In this document: piece by piece, positions 62,027 through 64,000 of the stretch
How positions within the stretch are numbered: position 1 is the first letter of the stretch
Layout of the letters: each line of letters begins with the position of its first letter
Assembly (NCBI RefSeq): GCF_006539925.1
Contig: NZ_BJNY01000002.1
Location: 62,001 to 126,000 of the forward strand
Direction of reading: 5' to 3'
Origin: Glutamicibacter uratoxydans
GTDB taxonomy: Bacteria > Actinomycetota > Actinomycetes > Actinomycetales > Micrococcaceae
Length of the DNA: 64,000 nucleotides
Translations under genes and position numbers: made by a program
The notes under the pieces: model-generated
Told to the model about the DNA's origin: nothing
Seen by the model: the letters and a program-made list of their open reading frames with translations, nothing else
The model's database searches: none

Positions 62027-62060
62027 AGGGGTGCGCCCGAACAGTACCGGGCGCACCCCT
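62027..62060 (+). terminator. Hairpin after the hsp20 region
   Basis: AGGGGTGCGCCCG and CGGGCGCACCCCT form a perfect 13-bp stem with an eight-base loop. No T-run follows. It separates the hsp20 transcript from the next small gene. Confidence 0.65.
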
Positions 62061-62088
62061 GGCGGTCATACCAGAAAGGAAACGCGCT

Positions 62089-62346
62089 ATGCGCCAAACA
62101 TTGCTACATCTGCATCTGGACGATGAACAGATCGATGATCTGAATTCGGCGCTATGCACCTACCGGGATCACTTCATCGAACTTGCCGAGTCCAGCATGG
62201 ACGCTGTCACCCCGCTGGCCCAGGAGAACGCCAAATACTGGCAAGACAAAGTCCGCCAGGTACAAGAGCTGATCGACAAGATCAATGACGAGCTCTATGG
62301 ACATCAGGAAAGAGGCAGCGCCAGAAAACCCAGTGCGGCCATCTAG
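62089..62346 (+). CDS. Small helical protein of unknown function
   Basis: An 85-residue protein with AAAGGA eight bases before its ATG. Heptad-like leucines, valines and isoleucines run through about 10-70 (LDDEQIDDLNSALCTYRDHF, DKVRQVQELIDKINDELYG), so it probably forms a helical hairpin or coiled coil. It is acidic with a basic tail. I do not recognise a family. It is a lone gene between two hairpins. Confidence 0.6.
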   Translation: MRQTLLHLHLDDEQIDDLNSALCTYRDHFIELAESSMDAVTPLAQENAKYWQDKVRQVQELIDKINDELYGHQERGSARKPSAAI

Positions 62347-62407
62347 CCGGATAGGCCCACGTGATAGCCGAAGCCGGCATGGCCATGCATTGGCCGCCGA
62401 ACGGAAA

Positions 62408-62476
62408 AATGCCATTGGCATCCACTGGAGATGAAACTCGTCCTGAGAGTATTCACCAGCGGGTGCCAATGGCATT
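62408..62476. repeat. Inverted repeat with long loop near the permease 3' end
   Basis: AATGCCATTGGCA and its exact complement TGCCAATGGCATT are 43 bases apart. They end seven bases before the permease stop position on the minus strand. The loop is too long for a classic terminator, but it lies where the two convergent transcripts end. Confidence 0.5.
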
Positions 62477-62482
62477 GCTGAC

Positions 62483-64000
62483 TTAGGCGTTCTCTTCCAC
62501 CTTCACATACCTGGTTTCAGGCTTCGAGGTGTAGAAGGACTCGCGGCGCTTGCGCGCACCGATCAGGAATACCGCGCCGAGCAGCAGGATGCCTGCACCC
62601 ACCAGGAACACCAATCCCATGCCGCCGATCTCGGTGCCCGAGCCGTAGGCGGGATCCAGCGAGTCGACGATGGTCTGGCCGAACACCGCCACCAGCGCAA
62701 TGCCTCCCAGCAGCGGCGCCAGCCCGCGGGTGAAGAAGTTGCGCGCCGAGGCGAACAGCGTGTGCCGGAAGTACCAGACGCAGGCGAACGCGGTGATGCC
62801 GTAGTAGAAGCAGATCATCATGCCCAGCGCCAGGATCGTATCATTGAGCACGTTCGTGGACACGAAGCGCATCAGCGCGTAGAACCCGGTGGAGATCACC
62901 GCCGCGACAATCGTGGAGAAGGCAGGGGTTCCGAACTTCGGGTGGATGCGGGTGAAGGCCTGCGGCAGCGCGCCGTGGTGGCCCATGGCCAGCATGGAGC
63001 GGGCCGGCGAAATCATGGTGGACTGCAGCGAAGCGGCGCAGGAGGCCAAGGTGGCCAGCGAGAGCAGGATCGCCGCCGGGCCCATGACCGGACCGGCCAA
63101 GGCTGCGAAGACATTGCCGATGCTCTCGGGGTTCGCCAGGCCCAGCCCGGTGTCCCCCACGCCGGCGTAAACCGTGGCGGCCACGGAAGTCAGCAGGTAG
63201 ATGCCCAGCACGATCACCGCGGTGAACCCGGCGGCCAGGCCGGAGGTGCGCTCGCCGTTCTTGGTTTCTTCGTTCATCGACAGGCAGACGTCCCAGCCCC
63301 AGAAGGCGAAGATCGACAGGCTCAGGCCGATGGCCATGGCGGAGAAGGAGTCGATGCCCATCGGGTTGAACCACTCGAAGGAGAAGTCGACAGCCGGGGC
63401 GGCCTTGGAGAAGGCGGCGATGGAGAACCACACCAGCAGCACTACCTGGAAGCCGACCAGCAGGTACTGCACCAGCGAGGCCGCATGCAGGCCGCGCACC
63501 GAAACCCACGTGGCGCCGAGCATGAATACCAGGCAGGTGGCCACGTTGATCCACGGGTTCGCCGCCAACTCGGCCAGCGAATCATTGCCGGTGAGCTGGG
63601 CGAGGAACAGGTAGAAGAAGTCCACCGCCACGCCGGCCAGGTTGGAGAGCACGATGATGTTCGCCGCCAGCATGCCCCAGCCGCCCATCCAGCCGGCGCG
63701 CGGCCCGAAAGCCCGCCATACCCAGGTGAAGGTGGTGCCGTTGTCAGGCATGGCGCGGTTCAGCTCGCGGTAGCCCAGGGCCACCAGGAACATCGGGATG
63801 AACCCGACGATGAAGATTGCCGGCAAGTGCGTGCCCACTGCTTCGGCGGTGGGGCCGAGCGTGCTTGCCACCACATAGCTCGGCGCAATGGTGGAGACGC
63901 CGATGACGATTGCGGTGAACAGGCCGATCTGCCCCGCGGTCAGGCCCTTGCCGGTCTCGGTGACCGGGGTGGTGCTCAGCTTGCTGGTCTTCGCCGCGCC
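62483..64000 (-). CDS. APC-superfamily amino-acid permease (partial)
   Basis: At least 505 residues; the reading frame stays open to the right edge, so the start is outside the window. Many hydrophobic helices follow a start region with GLTAGQIGLFTAIVIGVSTIAPS (seen as TAGQIGLFTAIVIGVSTIAP), typical of the APC family's first helix. Further family stretches are PDNGTTFTWVWRAFGP and FWGWDVCLSMNEETKN. It should import an amino acid or polyamine by proton symport. The C terminus is a charged tail. A shorter reading from an ATG at 63874 would lose helix one and is not right. Confidence 0.9.
   Translation of the reverse strand, partial: GAAKTSKLSTTPVTETGKGLTAGQIGLFTAIVIGVSTIAPSYVVASTLGPTAEAVGTHLPAIFIVGFIPMFLVALGYRELNRAMPDNGTTFTWVWRAFGPRAGWMGGWGMLAANIIVLSNLAGVAVDFFYLFLAQLTGNDSLAELAANPWINVATCLVFMLGATWVSVRGLHAASLVQYLLVGFQVVLLVWFSIAAFSKAAPAVDFSFEWFNPMGIDSFSAMAIGLSLSIFAFWGWDVCLSMNEETKNGERTSGLAAGFTAVIVLGIYLLTSVAATVYAGVGDTGLGLANPESIGNVFAALAGPVMGPAAILLSLATLASCAASLQSTMISPARSMLAMGHHGALPQAFTRIHPKFGTPAFSTIVAAVISTGFYALMRFVSTNVLNDTILALGMMICFYYGITAFACVWYFRHTLFASARNFFTRGLAPLLGGIALVAVFGQTIVDSLDPAYGSGTEIGGMGLVFLVGAGILLLGAVFLIGARKRRESFYTSKPETRYVKVEENA

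Noticed and set aside
1-64000. CRISPR arrays, tRNA or rRNA genes, insertion sequences and prophage
   Set aside because: I looked through the intergenic regions and saw no spaced direct repeats, cloverleaf-like stretches, transposase or phage genes.

Overview
The window looks like chromosomal DNA of a high-GC actinobacterium, most likely a Micrococcaceae of the Arthrobacter/Glutamicibacter kind. The reasons are strong G/C bias at third codon positions, GGAGG-type ribosome binding sites, a DtxR/IdeR-type iron box, an HspR-like MerR regulator next to hsp20, a SigK/RskA pair, and GPP34 and DUF2695 proteins. I assign the lineage by protein character and have done no database search. I see no phage, insertion sequence, CRISPR array, tRNA or rRNA.

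Region 1 (1-20434, minus strand) is one long siderophore operon behind an iron box. In order of transcription it encodes isochorismatase, 2,3-dihydro-DHB dehydrogenase, isochorismate synthase, DHB-AMP ligase, an ornithine-type N-monooxygenase, a free-standing aryl carrier protein and three NRPSs: C-A-T, then C-A-T-C-T-E-C-T, then C-A-T-TE (cut by the left edge). Read by hand, the pocket of the last A domain is DMENLGLINK, the code associated with N5-hydroxyornithine. This fits the N-monooxygenase and predicts a mixed catecholate-hydroxamate siderophore. Two modules of the middle NRPS have no A domain.

Region 2 (20435-35392) starts with a gene-poor AT-rich stretch and a DUF2695 gene. A LuxR-type regulator follows, then an operon of three proline-type peptidases (aminopeptidase P-like, amidohydrolase, prolyl aminopeptidase-like). 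Next come a DHFR/RibD-like gene, a secreted M9 collagenase and, divergent from it, a peptide ABC importer (lipoprotein, double ATPase, two permeases).

Region 3 (35393-39542) is a SigK island: fasciclin lipoprotein, sigK, rskA and a membrane molybdopterin oxidoreductase. The fasciclin and oxidoreductase genes carry the same bipartite promoter, CCAATCC-N15-CCGAATACC.

Region 4 (39543-49429, minus strand) is a complete trans-4-hydroxy-L-proline pathway: an AGCS symporter, DapA-like deaminase, two-cysteine epimerase, ornithine-cyclodeaminase-family enzyme, FadR-type regulator, three-part D-hydroxyproline dehydrogenase and ketoglutarate-semialdehyde dehydrogenase. With region 2 it forms a collagen-to-2-oxoglutarate route: secreted collagenase, peptide uptake, proline-specific peptidases, hydroxyproline catabolism. 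A shared TGTA-N6-TACA element precedes the symporter and the deaminase.

Region 5 (49430-64000) is mixed. It holds an aminotransferase with an AhpD-like protein, a SdpI-like membrane protein, a lipoprotein and rlmN. A type III PKS, methyltransferase and FAD-hydroxylase operon resembles srsABC phenolic-lipid genes. The rest are GPP34, a membrane protein, TauE/SafE, a monomeric sarcosine-oxidase-like enzyme, a MerR/Hsp20 pair, two small unknown proteins and an APC permease cut by the right edge.
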